Below are positions 26,026 through 33,764 of a stretch of DNA of 64,000 nucleotides, in pieces. The DNA lies in NCBI GenBank assembly GCA_022072165.1, contig JAJVIF010000001.1, positions 523,353-587,352 of the forward strand, read 5' to 3'. The notes beneath the pieces were generated by a model. The model worked only from the letters and a program-made list of their open reading frames with translations. It did no database searches and had not been told where the DNA came from. The DNA comes from a bacterium (lineage in GTDB: Bacteria; JAJVIF01). The stretch's first letter is position 1. Each line of letters opens with the position of its first letter. A program made the position numbers and the translations under genes.

Positions 26026-26763
26026 ATGAGCGCAGAGCAGCTTCGCATAAGGCACCTGCATCCATCAACCGCTTTGCTGAGGCTGCCCCGGATTGTGCAA
26101 CTCGCGGCAGCGTTCCTCATCGCAACTCTGGCGATCATCATCCCCAGTGGCTGGACCTTTGGAAGCGTCTGGAAGCAGACACAGATCCAGGGGCAGAGCG
26201 CCTTTTTGCAGGGGGCCATTCTTCGACCAGTGCGAGTGAACGGACAGGAAGGGATTCTCCTCTGGTTGCACACCGACCCAGCTTTTCGGCACAAGCTCCG
26301 CCCCAGCGTCACGATCCCCGACTTACGGGAGGGGGCAGTCCGGAGCGGATTTGTGGCCATCCAGGGACATGGGGAAGTGCTGCGGGGCGAGCATTATCTG
26401 CTGGTCGAAGGTGTCCGGCAATGGGTTCGGACGGAGGACTTTGTCCGGGAAGTCCGCGGCTGGCTCGGCTACGACGCGCAAATCGTGCTCTTCGCCTGCA
26501 ATCCGGATCATGTGCGAATCGATATTCCCAACACCATCTACTGGCAGGACAACCTGGTGGATGTCACCTATGGGATCGGTCCCTGGGTGCTGGGCAAGTA
26601 CATGGAGGCGGAAGCCCTGAACGGTCCGCGACGTCCCATCCTGACCGATGAGCAACCGCCGCTGCCAGCAGCATCACCGATGACCGATGCCATCGAACGG
26701 CTTTATGCCGCCATGGGGACCCAGTCCTCGGGGACGAGCGCTGATCCAAACCTTGAGCATTGA
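26026..26763 (+). CDS. Membrane-anchored protein with caspase-like His/Cys pair
   Basis: A 245-residue protein with one N-terminal membrane segment (about 22-42) and an extracytoplasmic domain. Residues 108-117 read 'GFVAIQGHGE' and 152-160 'QIVLFACNP', so His115 and Cys158 are 43 residues apart, each after a hydrophobic strand. That matches the dyad layout of caspase-fold peptidases (clan CD), but no subfamily is recognised and it may be coincidence. The C-terminal 40 residues are Pro-rich and polar. It is divergent from the polysaccharide export gene and shares the region with paired dyads, so it may belong to the polysaccharide locus. Confidence 0.65.
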   Translation: MSAEQLRIRHLHPSTALLRLPRIVQLAAAFLIATLAIIIPSGWTFGSVWKQTQIQGQSAFLQGAILRPVRVNGQEGILLWLHTDPAFRHKLRPSVTIPDLREGAVRSGFVAIQGHGEVLRGEHYLLVEGVRQWVRTEDFVREVRGWLGYDAQIVLFACNPDHVRIDIPNTIYWQDNLVDVTYGIGPWVLGKYMEAEALNGPRRPILTDEQPPLPAASPMTDAIERLYAAMGTQSSGTSADPNLEH

Positions 26764-26766
26764 GGG

Positions 26767-26813
26767 CTCTGCGCCATCGGCAGAGAGGGGGCGATCTGGC
26801 AGCAGGTCGCCCC
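26767..26813. terminator. Two hairpins between convergent genes
   Basis: CTCTGC/GCAGAG at 26767-26785 and GGGGCGA/TCGCCCC at 26788-26813 fill the 57-base gap between convergent genes. There is no T-run, so termination is only likely. Confidence 0.45.
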
Positions 26814-26820
26814 TGGGGTG

Positions 26821-27279
26821 TTACAGCACCTCTGGATTGGGGGGAGTCCAGACCGGATCGCGAAACCAACGAAGGGCCAGCTCCAGGGCAGTCGCGTCAG
26901 CTGTCGGCGCAAACACTCCGATGTAGCCACTGACTGCGGAATCCAGGAAGGCTTCCGCCACCACCGGCGAGGGATCAATGATCGCAAGTCCGCCTCCATA
27001 GAAGTTGATCCACTTGAACTCATGGACCAGCAGGTTGAATCGTCGCTCCACCGCGCGAGGCCGCGCTGCAGCAACCACCAACCACGGCCGTGTAGCCCCC
27101 CGTGATTGGTAACCGCCAAGGAAAACCTGAAAGAGCACAGCGAAGCGATCATTCGCTGCAGCGTCCAGCGGCTCGTCGGACCAGGTGATCTGGCCCACGG
27201 CCCCCAGCACGGGATCCGCGATCCAGGTCAGTGCGGTGCCATCCGGGAGGCGAGCGCTGCCATCGGTTGCCAGCTGCAT
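26821..27279 (-). CDS. Hypothetical protein
   Basis: A 152-residue soluble protein with no signal peptide or membrane segment. The middle contains 'RPWLVVAAARPRAVERRFN' and 'FKWINFYGGGLAIIDPSP', suggesting an alpha/beta domain, but I do not recognise a family. AAGGAG lies 7 bases before the ATG. It is divergent from fdhD with a 33-base gap, so the two promoters must overlap or abut. Confidence 0.65.
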   Translation of the reverse strand: MQLATDGSARLPDGTALTWIADPVLGAVGQITWSDEPLDAAANDRFAVLFQVFLGGYQSRGATRPWLVVAAARPRAVERRFNLLVHEFKWINFYGGGLAIIDPSPVVAEAFLDSAVSGYIGVFAPTADATALELALRWFRDPVWTPPNPEVL

Positions 27280-27300
27280 ACAGGGCTCCTTCGCGGGCGA

Positions 27301-27306
27301 TACACT
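27301..27306 (+). promoter_or_regulatory. -10 box for leaderless fdhD
   Basis: TACACT ends 6 bases before the fdhD ATG. No Shine-Dalgarno sequence is present. Confidence 0.5.
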
Positions 27307-27312
27307 GCCAGT

Positions 27313-28119
27313 ATGGCGGATCCTCTCACGACACTACCCATCTGGCGGATCGATGGCGAAGATACGCGGTGTGTAACGGACCAGGTGGTGACCGAAGAAC
27401 CGCTCTCGATCCTCATTAACGGGACTCCCTGGCAGGTGATGCTCCGGACACCCGGGGCGGATATCGCCCTGATCACCGGACTCCTCTTTGGAGAGGGGCT
27501 GATCTCTTCGGCCGCCGACCTGATACGCATCGAGAGTGCCGAGACCGCTCAGGAGGATCTGGGGAACACGCTCAATGTGGTCCTGGCACATCACCACTCC
27601 CCTGCACCCGCCCGGACTGGGGTGATGAACTCCGCCTGCGGGCTCTGCGGCAGCACCCTCCTGCGGGAGATCTGCTGGCCGAAGGTGAGCGATGCGATGC
27701 TGGTAGACCAGGAATTGCTGCGGACCCTGCCAGATCAACTCCGCGGCCATCAGGAGCTGTTTCAGGCGACCGGTGGGATTCATGCCGCGGGGTTGTTCAC
27801 CGCTCAGGGAGAGCTGCTGGCGGTCGCAGAAGATGTGGGACGTCACAATACGGTCGACAAAGTCATCGGGCTGTTACTCCAGAGTGGGCTCACCAGTCTC
27901 CCCGACACGATTCTGCAAATTTCGGGGCGCGGCGGGTACGAAATCCTGCTGAAGGCCTGGCGCGCGGGGATTCCGATAGTGGCGGCAGTCGGCGCGCCCT
28001 CGTCGCTTGCTGTGCAAGTCGCGGAGCAAGGCGGGATCACGCTGGTGGGCTTCATGCGGGGGAGTAAGGCGAATGTGTACACGCATCCTGAACGTACAGG
28101 GCTCGGAGTATCATCCTGA
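27313..28119 (+). CDS. fdhD: Formate dehydrogenase accessory sulfurtransferase FdhD
   Basis: FdhD passes sulfur from a cysteine desulfurase to the molybdenum cofactor of formate dehydrogenase. The 268 residues contain the persulfide loop 'NSACGLCGS', 'ATGGIHAAGLF', 'EDVGRHNTVDKVIG' and 'ISGRGGYEILLKAWRAGIP', all diagnostic. The start at 27313 is the first in-frame ATG after the TACACT box. No formate dehydrogenase gene is in the window, so its client enzyme must lie elsewhere. lipB begins 2 bases after its stop. Confidence 0.94.
   Translation: MADPLTTLPIWRIDGEDTRCVTDQVVTEEPLSILINGTPWQVMLRTPGADIALITGLLFGEGLISSAADLIRIESAETAQEDLGNTLNVVLAHHHSPAPARTGVMNSACGLCGSTLLREICWPKVSDAMLVDQELLRTLPDQLRGHQELFQATGGIHAAGLFTAQGELLAVAEDVGRHNTVDKVIGLLLQSGLTSLPDTILQISGRGGYEILLKAWRAGIPIVAAVGAPSSLAVQVAEQGGITLVGFMRGSKANVYTHPERTGLGVSS
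28109..28114 (+). promoter_or_regulatory. Possible -10 box for leaderless lipB
   Basis: TATCAT ends 7 bases before the lipB ATG and overlaps the end of fdhD. lipB could also be read from the fdhD transcript. Confidence 0.35.
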
Positions 28120-28121
28120 CA

Positions 28122-28829
28122 ATGCCTGTCGCGCTCGATCTGGGGCTGCTCCCCTACTCCCGGTACCAGCAATTGCTCCCGCTGCTCACCGAAGCGCGTC
28201 GGCAGGACCTGATGCCCGATCTGCTGCTGTTTGCAGTCCATCCGCCAGTGATCACGCTGGGGCGTCAGTCACAACCCGACGAGATTCGGTGGAATGCTGA
28301 ACAGCTTGCAGCGGCGGAGTTACCGCTGGTGGAGATTGGGCGTGGCGGGCACACGACTTATCATGGACCTGATCAACAGATGCTCTATCCCATCATCCGC
28401 CTGGAGCTCGGGCGACTGCATCCCTTTCTCGCAGCTATCCATGAAGCCCTCGAGCTGACAGCCAGCGCCATGGGAGTCACTGCCTGGCGTCGGGAAGGGT
28501 TTCCCGGCCTCTGGACCGCCCGTGGCAAGCTGGCGAGCATCGGTCTCGCGGTGCAGGGAGGCGTCACGACTCACGGCATCGCGCTGAATTGCGAGCCCGC
28601 GACCTCGGGAGGATTCGAGGCGATCGTGCCTTGTGGTATCCCGGAGATCGTGATGACTGATCTGCAAACCGAGACGGGGCAGAGACTATCGCGCTTTGCG
28701 GTTCGGAGTGCGCTGGCCACGACGTGGGAACTGGCACATGGCAGCCGCGTGGAAGCCGGAGCGCTTGATCTGCTGCCACTTGACGCTCAGGAGTTACTGG
28801 CAGAGGAGGCTGCGGGGCGACATGCCTGA
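28122..28829 (+). CDS. lipB: Octanoyltransferase LipB
   Basis: Moves octanoate from acyl carrier protein to lipoyl domains. The 235 residues have 'RGGHTTYHGPDQQMLYPI' (the family usually has GPGQ; Asp here is a small oddity), the catalytic Lys in 'GKLASIGLAVQ', 'VTTHGIALN' and the catalytic Cys in 'IVPCGIPE'. The last 8 bases overlap the start of lipA, which then inserts sulfur into the octanoyl group. A stand-alone lipoyl-domain gene follows, forming a lipoylation cluster. Confidence 0.94.
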   Translation: MPVALDLGLLPYSRYQQLLPLLTEARRQDLMPDLLLFAVHPPVITLGRQSQPDEIRWNAEQLAAAELPLVEIGRGGHTTYHGPDQQMLYPIIRLELGRLHPFLAAIHEALELTASAMGVTAWRREGFPGLWTARGKLASIGLAVQGGVTTHGIALNCEPATSGGFEAIVPCGIPEIVMTDLQTETGQRLSRFAVRSALATTWELAHGSRVEAGALDLLPLDAQELLAEEAAGRHA

Positions 28830-29724
28830 AAACTGGACCAAAGTGCGGCACCCGCTCCCGCCGTGGATCAAGAAAACAGCCGGTGACTATGCGGCAACAC
28901 AGGCGATCCGGGAAGAGGTCCGGGACCAGGGCATCTGGACTGTCTGTACCGAAGCAAACTGCCCGAACGTGTCAGAGTGTTGGGCATCGAAGCACTGCAC
29001 CTTCCTGATTCTGGGGAACGAGTGCACACGCTGGTGCGGTTACTGTTCGGTGCCCAAGGCGCTGCGCCCACAGATGCAGGACTTTGCCCGTGAGCAGGCG
29101 GAGGTAGTCCGCTCGATCCGTCAGCTGGATGCCCGCTATGTCGTGCTGACCTCCCCCAATCGGGATGACCTGCCGCAGGGGGGGGCGCTGGCGTGGGCGG
29201 ACCAGATTCAGGCGATCCATGTCGCGGTCCCGGATGTGCTGGTGGAAGTCCTCATCCCGGATTTCGATTTTGAAACAGCCGCCTGGGACTCGGTGATCCG
29301 CAGCGGAATTGCGGTGCTGGGGCACAATGTGGAAGCGGTCCCGGAACTCTTTCCCACGGTCCGCCCGCATGGAGATTTCTATCGCGCCCTGGGAGCACTT
29401 GCAGATGCGCGGAGTCGCTGGCCGGCACAAATCACGAAAACCGCCCTGATTTGCGGGCTCGGCGAGACCGAAGCACAGCTTGAACACGCCATTGAGGAGA
29501 TCGCGGCAGCGGGCATCGATATTCTGGTACTGGGGCAATACCTTCGTCCGACAGCGAAGCAGGTGCCAGTAAGTCGGTTTGTGACCCCTGGGGAGTTCAC
29601 AGCCCTGGAACATTTTGCGCGGTCAGCAGGGATTTCTACTGTAGTGGCCGGTCCGTTCGTGCGCTCGAGTTACAAGGCGCGGGAAGCCTGGGACGCAGCC
29701 TGCCGTCACCGTGGGCTTTCGTAG
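28822..29724 (+). CDS. lipA: Lipoyl synthase LipA
   Basis: A radical-SAM enzyme that inserts two sulfurs into octanoyl groups. The 300 residues carry both clusters: the auxiliary 'CTEANCPNVSEC' (CX4CX5C) and the radical-SAM 'CTRWCGYC' (CX3CX2C), and the C-terminal 'VRSSYKA' with the Ser that ligates the auxiliary cluster. GAGGAGG inside the end of lipB lies 12-13 bases before the ATG, and the 8-base overlap suggests coupled translation. Confidence 0.96.
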   Translation: MPENWTKVRHPLPPWIKKTAGDYAATQAIREEVRDQGIWTVCTEANCPNVSECWASKHCTFLILGNECTRWCGYCSVPKALRPQMQDFAREQAEVVRSIRQLDARYVVLTSPNRDDLPQGGALAWADQIQAIHVAVPDVLVEVLIPDFDFETAAWDSVIRSGIAVLGHNVEAVPELFPTVRPHGDFYRALGALADARSRWPAQITKTALICGLGETEAQLEHAIEEIAAAGIDILVLGQYLRPTAKQVPVSRFVTPGEFTALEHFARSAGISTVVAGPFVRSSYKAREAWDAACRHRGLS

Positions 29725-29817
29725 AGTGCGAAAGGTGCCTGGTGTGCATCGCAAGGCAATGGGGTGCGAAAAGGGGTCAATAGCGAACGCTGGTTTGCGG
29801 GGCGTCAGGGGCTGTGG

Positions 29818-29823
29818 TATACC
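29818..29823 (+). promoter_or_regulatory. -10 box TATACC
   Basis: GGTATACCCT lies 54 bases before the GTG of the lipoyl-domain gene. Confidence 0.4.
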
Positions 29824-29877
29824 CTTGCCGCGTCGCAACCCGCCTCAGGCGCCGTTTCCGGCGGAAAGGGGTCAGCA

Positions 29878-30315
29878 GTGACGCGGCAAGTGAATTACGA
29901 CATCATCATCCCTCCCCTGGGCGATAGAGCCCTCGACTGCCAGCTGAGTGAATGGCTGGTGGCCGTCGGTGACTACGTGAAAGAAGGAGCGCCCCTCTTG
30001 ATCCTGGAAAGCGAAAAGTCTGCCATCGAGATCCCCGCCCCAGCAGATGGCACCCTCGCGGAGGTTTATGTCTTCGAGGGCGAGGAGGTCATCGAGTCTG
30101 AACGGATCGGCGTGATTCGCGCCGATGTCTACGAGGACGAGGACGGGATCGACGGCTTCGACGACGAAGATGATGAGTACGCGGATGACCTCGACGAGGA
30201 CGACGAGGACTATGACCTCGACGACGACGATGAGGACGATGACGATGACGACGACGACTTCGGAGATGACGACGACGATGACGACGACCTCGATGACGAG
30301 GATGACGAGATCTAG
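29878..30315 (+). CDS. Stand-alone lipoyl/biotinyl domain with hyper-acidic tail
   Basis: A 145-residue protein. Residues 7-82 are a lipoyl-type hammerhead domain: 'PPLGD' at the start, Lys47 in 'ESEKSAIEIPAPADG' as the modification site, and 'VYVFEGEEV'. From about residue 84 to the end nearly every residue is Asp or Glu (runs of eight Asp), about 60 residues in all. Lipoyl domains normally belong to E2 subunits or GcvH; a free one with such a tail is unusual. lipB and lipA lie directly upstream, so lipoylation is more likely than biotinylation. GTG start with AAAGGGG 6 bases before it. A strong terminator follows. Confidence 0.8.
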   Translation: MTRQVNYDIIIPPLGDRALDCQLSEWLVAVGDYVKEGAPLLILESEKSAIEIPAPADGTLAEVYVFEGEEVIESERIGVIRADVYEDEDGIDGFDDEDDEYADDLDEDDEDYDLDDDDEDDDDDDDDFGDDDDDDDDLDDEDDEI

Positions 30316-30352
30316 GCTGGTCGTCTGACCGGCGACATCCCCGTGTTGGTCT

Positions 30353-30386
30353 CACCGCCCGGTTTCGACCGGGCGGTGCCTTTTCT
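30353..30386 (+). terminator. Strong terminator after the lipoyl-domain gene
   Basis: A perfect 11-bp stem CACCGCCCGGT/ACCGGGCGGTG with a TTCG tetraloop, followed by CCTTTTCT. Confidence 0.9.
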
Positions 30387-30402
30387 CAGGTATCAGGCGG
30401 TC

Positions 30403-30445
30403 AAAAGCAAAGCAAAGCGCCCTGGCCCGCCACGAACCAGGGCGC
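30403..30445 (-). terminator. Terminator of the hemerythrin gene
   Basis: On the minus strand GCGCCCTGG/CCAGGGCGC (30445-30417) is followed by a T-rich tract TTTGCTTTGCTTTTG. Confidence 0.75.
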
Positions 30446-30516
30446 CGGACGTGAACGTCCCAACTGTTCCCCTCAGCCCTCAGGGAACAGTATACACGAA
30501 ATCAGCGAAATGGACG

Positions 30517-31059
30517 TTATGCGGACAGGCCTCCGAGCACCACCCGCTCCAGGATCTCGCGTTGCGCTGATTCGGGCAGATGCCCCGCCAGGAGGGGGTA
30601 GAGGAAGGTCCGCTCCCGGGCATCGTGATGCTGCAGGAGGTCCTTAAACGACGCCTCCCGGTCGAGGAGGGCGATGATCTCCCGCGCACTTACCTGCGAC
30701 GGCGCTGGCGGTGCGAGGACGTGGCCGAATTGCAGGGGGGTCCCGGCCGGTTCGATGGCCATCAGCCGTGCATGGAGCTCATCCAGCGATTTGAGGAGCT
30801 TCTCATGTTCGCTTTGGAAAAAGATCAGTTTCGCTCCTTCCGGGGGATCGATCTGCTCTGCATAGACCGGGAGAATCCAGGCTTCCTCATCCGCGATGTG
30901 TTGCCGCAACTGGGAGTCGAATTGCTGCAACCAGTGCGCCGCCGCGGGAAGATTGCGGTCCAGCAGGGCGGTTTGATGGGCCAGCAGGAGCTCCTCGAGC
31001 AGGGTGTGGACATCGAGCAGCTGCAGCAGGGAGGGGTTGGTTCCGTTCATAGAATCCAT
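30517..31059 (-). CDS. Hemerythrin-like protein
   Basis: A 180-residue cytoplasmic four-helix protein with the non-heme di-iron ligand pattern of hemerythrin domains: a His in 'VHTLLEELLLAHQ', 'RQHIADEE' (HxxxE), a His in 'FQSEHEKLLKSLDE' and 'LLQHHDARERTFLYPLL' (HxxxE). Such proteins bind oxygen or nitric oxide, or sense redox and iron state. The ATG at 31059 has AAGAGG just before it. Divergent from the DUF4438 gene. Confidence 0.87.
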   Translation of the reverse strand: MDSMNGTNPSLLQLLDVHTLLEELLLAHQTALLDRNLPAAAHWLQQFDSQLRQHIADEEAWILPVYAEQIDPPEGAKLIFFQSEHEKLLKSLDELHARLMAIEPAGTPLQFGHVLAPPAPSQVSAREIIALLDREASFKDLLQHHDARERTFLYPLLAGHLPESAQREILERVVLGGLSA

Positions 31060-31108
31060 GATGCCTCTTCTCACCGGAGGAGGGTGTGCGGTGTCGCACA
31101 GCCCAGCG

Positions 31109-31114
31109 TACAAT
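31109..31114 (+). promoter_or_regulatory. -10 box for leaderless DUF4438 gene
   Basis: CGTACAATCG: TACAAT ends 7 bases before the ATG. No Shine-Dalgarno sequence. Confidence 0.5.
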
Positions 31115-31121
31115 CGCCGCC

Positions 31122-32024
31122 ATGGCCTCTACCCTGCGCACAAACGCCTCCAGCCTGGTCTCGATTTCGGTCGAAGGGCACGTTTCCTACCCCACGTTCA
31201 GTTCGCCCTTTGGGGTCGGAGCTGATGGCATTGCCCGGGCATTGCCGGGTTGTTCAGGCATCTGCTTTAACGTGAAAGTCGGGGACACCTGCTTTGGCTG
31301 GGAAGGCGACCACGTCGAACCGTGTGTCTCGGCGGTGGCCGACCAGGACAACCGCATGAGCGGCAAAAACCGGGGATTCCATGCATATCCCTGCGTGGGG
31401 AATGAAGTCCGGGTCATGACCGGCGATGCCAAAGGGGCATTGGGATTGGTGACTGGTCAGCATGGGGGAATCGAGCATGTGATCATGGACTTTCCGGATG
31501 ACGTTCTGGAAGTGCTCAGTCATGGAGACAAGCTGCGGATCAAATGTCTGGGCATGGGGCTCAAACTGCTGGACTACCCCCAGATCATGTGTCACAACAC
31601 GTCGCCGGCCCTGCTGGAGCGGATGGCGATTACGGAGGATGAGGACGAGGGGATTACGGTCGGAGTAGTCGCCAACATTCCGGGCTTCCTGATGGGAAGC
31701 GGCATTGGCTCCGTGTCACCTATGACCGGTGACTACGACATCATGACCACGGACCCCACCCTCACTTCGCAGTATCGCCTGGACCAGTTGAGGCTCGGGG
31801 ACATCGTGGCGATCAGCAACCATGACAATTCCTATGGGCGTCACTACTACGAAGGGGCGACCACCATCGGGATCATCACCCACTCCAACTCCTATATGGC
31901 GGGTCATGGTCCGGGGGTCGTAGCGCTCCTGACAAGCAAGCTGCCGATCATCCGGACTGCCTATGATCCCAATGCGAATGTGGCAGACTTTTTCGGAGTG
32001 GGACGACGTCGGAAGGTCGTCTAA
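31122..32024 (+). CDS. DUF4438 family protein
   Basis: A 300-residue protein that I recognise as the DUF4438 family, known from Thermotoga-type genomes, whose function is not established. Landmarks are 'GDTCFGWEGDHVEPCVS', 'CVGNEVRVMTGDAKG', 'GHGPGVVALLTSK' near the C-terminus and 'DFFGVGRRR' at the end. No signal peptide. The start at 31122 is the first ATG after TACAAT. It is divergent from hemerythrin, 62 bases apart, so they share control DNA. Confidence 0.8.
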   Translation: MASTLRTNASSLVSISVEGHVSYPTFSSPFGVGADGIARALPGCSGICFNVKVGDTCFGWEGDHVEPCVSAVADQDNRMSGKNRGFHAYPCVGNEVRVMTGDAKGALGLVTGQHGGIEHVIMDFPDDVLEVLSHGDKLRIKCLGMGLKLLDYPQIMCHNTSPALLERMAITEDEDEGITVGVVANIPGFLMGSGIGSVSPMTGDYDIMTTDPTLTSQYRLDQLRLGDIVAISNHDNSYGRHYYEGATTIGIITHSNSYMAGHGPGVVALLTSKLPIIRTAYDPNANVADFFGVGRRRKVV

Positions 32025-32116
32025 CTCCGTGATCCCAAGTACGAAGTGGTGCAGATTGCGCGGATGCCGCTTTTTGCAACAGTCGTTTGGCAGGACTCCC
32101 TGACGCAAAAATGGCC

Positions 32117-32144
32117 GCGGGCGGCACCAGGTGGTGCCGCCCGC
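32117..32144. terminator. Bidirectional hairpin between convergent genes
   Basis: A perfect 12-bp stem GCGGGCGGCACC/GGTGCCGCCCGC with AGGT loop. On the minus strand a TTTTT run follows after five bases, so it best serves the small gene at 32230-32463. Confidence 0.7.
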
Positions 32145-32229
32145 TGTTGCCCGGGACCGGCTGAAAGGAGCATACCCTGCGAGGACAGAGCAAGGATGCC
32201 CGCGGCCAGTCTCCCCCCTTGCCGTGGAC

Positions 32230-32463
32230 TTACTGCTCGTCCTTGGCCAGTCGCCGGGTCGTAAAGATTGGTGCGAAGGACTTAAAGACGAAAGAGTAGT
32301 TGTAGTGCTTCTCCACGAAGTCCGAGTACTCGAGGAACTCTTCCAGGAGTTGCTCGCCGATCCGGGGCGGACCACCGGCCTCACCCGGCTTGAACTTGGA
32401 GCGGAAGTAGTTGAGGTCTTCCTGGACGAGGTAGACGCTCTTCTTGGGTCGCTTGGCTGCCAT
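32230..32463 (-). CDS. Small basic hypothetical protein
   Basis: A 77-residue, Lys/Arg- and aromatic-rich protein ('MAAKRPKKSVYLVQEDLNYF', 'FVEKHYNYSFVFKSFAP'). No signal peptide or membrane segment. A strong GGAGG site precedes the ATG, and the gene ends before a good minus-strand hairpin, so it is probably expressed as a single-gene unit. I recognise no family. The basic N-terminus could bind nucleic acid, but this is a guess. Confidence 0.7.
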   Translation of the reverse strand: MAAKRPKKSVYLVQEDLNYFRSKFKPGEAGGPPRIGEQLLEEFLEYSDFVEKHYNYSFVFKSFAPIFTTRRLAKDEQ

Positions 32464-32708
32464 GTGTCTGTCCTCCTACCCGACCTAATTACACGGTTGC
32501 TGCCAAAACTGAGTTTGGCGAGATGAACGCCCAGCGAAGGGCATCCACGAGTCGATTACGCTGTGCACTGAGGGGGGGCAGCCATCGGCCTCGGTGGAGA
32601 CAGGGGGGATATCTCCGGCTGCACCCCTACTATACCCTGTCACAGCGAGACCCGCAAGACACCCAGACCTTCTGCGCAGGAAGTCGCCTCCTGGCTGGTA
32701 GTCCCTGC

Positions 32709-32714
32709 CATAAT
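32709..32714 (+). promoter_or_regulatory. -10 box for leaderless lipoprotein gene
   Basis: CATAAT ends 7 bases before the ATG at 32722. This spacing favours that ATG over the in-frame ATG at 32713. Confidence 0.45.
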
Positions 32715-32721
32715 GGATGCC

Positions 32722-33741
32722 ATGACTGTCCGTTTCCTGCGAACCATGCCGACTTTCGCGCCACTCTGCGCGGTGCTGCTCCTCTTGGGACACCTCTTCG
32801 CCCTGTCAGGTTGCGGGACGCCCCCTCCGCCTCCCCCACCGGCCAAGAGTCAGGCATCCAATCTGGCCAATCTGGGAGACGTAAAGGGGGCTGAAACAGC
32901 TCGCACTGATCTCACCAGTAACTTCCAGGCCGCCTCGCTCCGACGCCTTCAGGTACTGGTTGACGTCGGACGGATCCAGCTCACCACGGATCCGGAGGCG
33001 ACGGACATCCGGATCACCAGTGCAGTAGAACTCCGGGCTCCCAAGAAGGAGCTTGCCGACGCCTACCTCAAAGAAATCGTGCCAGACAGCCAGCAAGATG
33101 GGGATAACCTGGTCTTCCGGATCAAGACGCCTCAACAGTGGCGCAACGCCAATTTTGCCAATCGACCCGGGAGCATGTCGGTCTTTATGACCATCACGGT
33201 CCCCGCCAGGATGGCGCTTGATCTGCAGATTCTCAATGGCCCGCTGCTGATCACCGGAGACCTGCAGGAAGCACAACTGAAGACTGTCAATGGTCCAATC
33301 ACCATCGATGGTGTGATCCGGGGACGCGCTGGAATCGATGTCACCAACGGCACCGTCACCGCCACCATCGGCGATGTCGAGTCCCTGTCGGTCAGCGTGT
33401 CGAACGGTGACGCCCAGCTTCGGTCAGCCGCGACGCATCCTCTGGAGGGGCATTACTCGATGTCTGTGAGCAATGGGTCTGCGGACATTGAGTTCCCGGC
33501 CGTCAGCACCGGCAAAATCACTGCGAGTGTCGGCAATGGTGGCCTGAAAGGGACTGTCCCCTGGAACAGCAGTTCCACGCTGCTCCTGGACTGCACCAAC
33601 GGCAGCATGAACCTGGTCGGCGAGCCCTCCGCGATGATCTCCCGCAGCGAGTCCGCCATCCGGGCGCAACTGGGCGATCCCCTCGGCGAGATCCGGATCA
33701 GCGTGCTCAACGGACCCCTGACCTTGGAACTGGTCGACTAA
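32722..33741 (+). CDS. Lipoprotein with DUF4097-like beta-helix
   Basis: A 339-residue lipoprotein: signal peptide with lipobox 'LSGC' (Cys near residue 30), then a short Pro run and a domain made of repeated 'NG' turns ('LQILNGPLLITGDL', 'KTVNGPITIDGV', 'DVTNGTVTATIGDV', 'SVSNGDAQL', 'SVSNGSADIEF', 'SVGNGGLKG', 'NGSMNLVG', 'VLNGPLTLEL'), the ladder pattern of DUF4097/putative-adhesin proteins. Probably a stacked beta structure at the cell surface. Function unknown. Confidence 0.8.
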   Translation: MTVRFLRTMPTFAPLCAVLLLLGHLFALSGCGTPPPPPPPAKSQASNLANLGDVKGAETARTDLTSNFQAASLRRLQVLVDVGRIQLTTDPEATDIRITSAVELRAPKKELADAYLKEIVPDSQQDGDNLVFRIKTPQQWRNANFANRPGSMSVFMTITVPARMALDLQILNGPLLITGDLQEAQLKTVNGPITIDGVIRGRAGIDVTNGTVTATIGDVESLSVSVSNGDAQLRSAATHPLEGHYSMSVSNGSADIEFPAVSTGKITASVGNGGLKGTVPWNSSSTLLLDCTNGSMNLVGEPSAMISRSESAIRAQLGDPLGEIRISVLNGPLTLELVD

Positions 33742-33764
33742 CTGAAAGCTTCCTGCGAAGTCGC

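Noticed and set aside
30089-30355. Arg/His-rich frame antisense to the acidic tail
   Set aside because: It is a by-product of GAC/GAT/GAG codons read from the other strand; the sense frame is continuous with the lipoyl domain.
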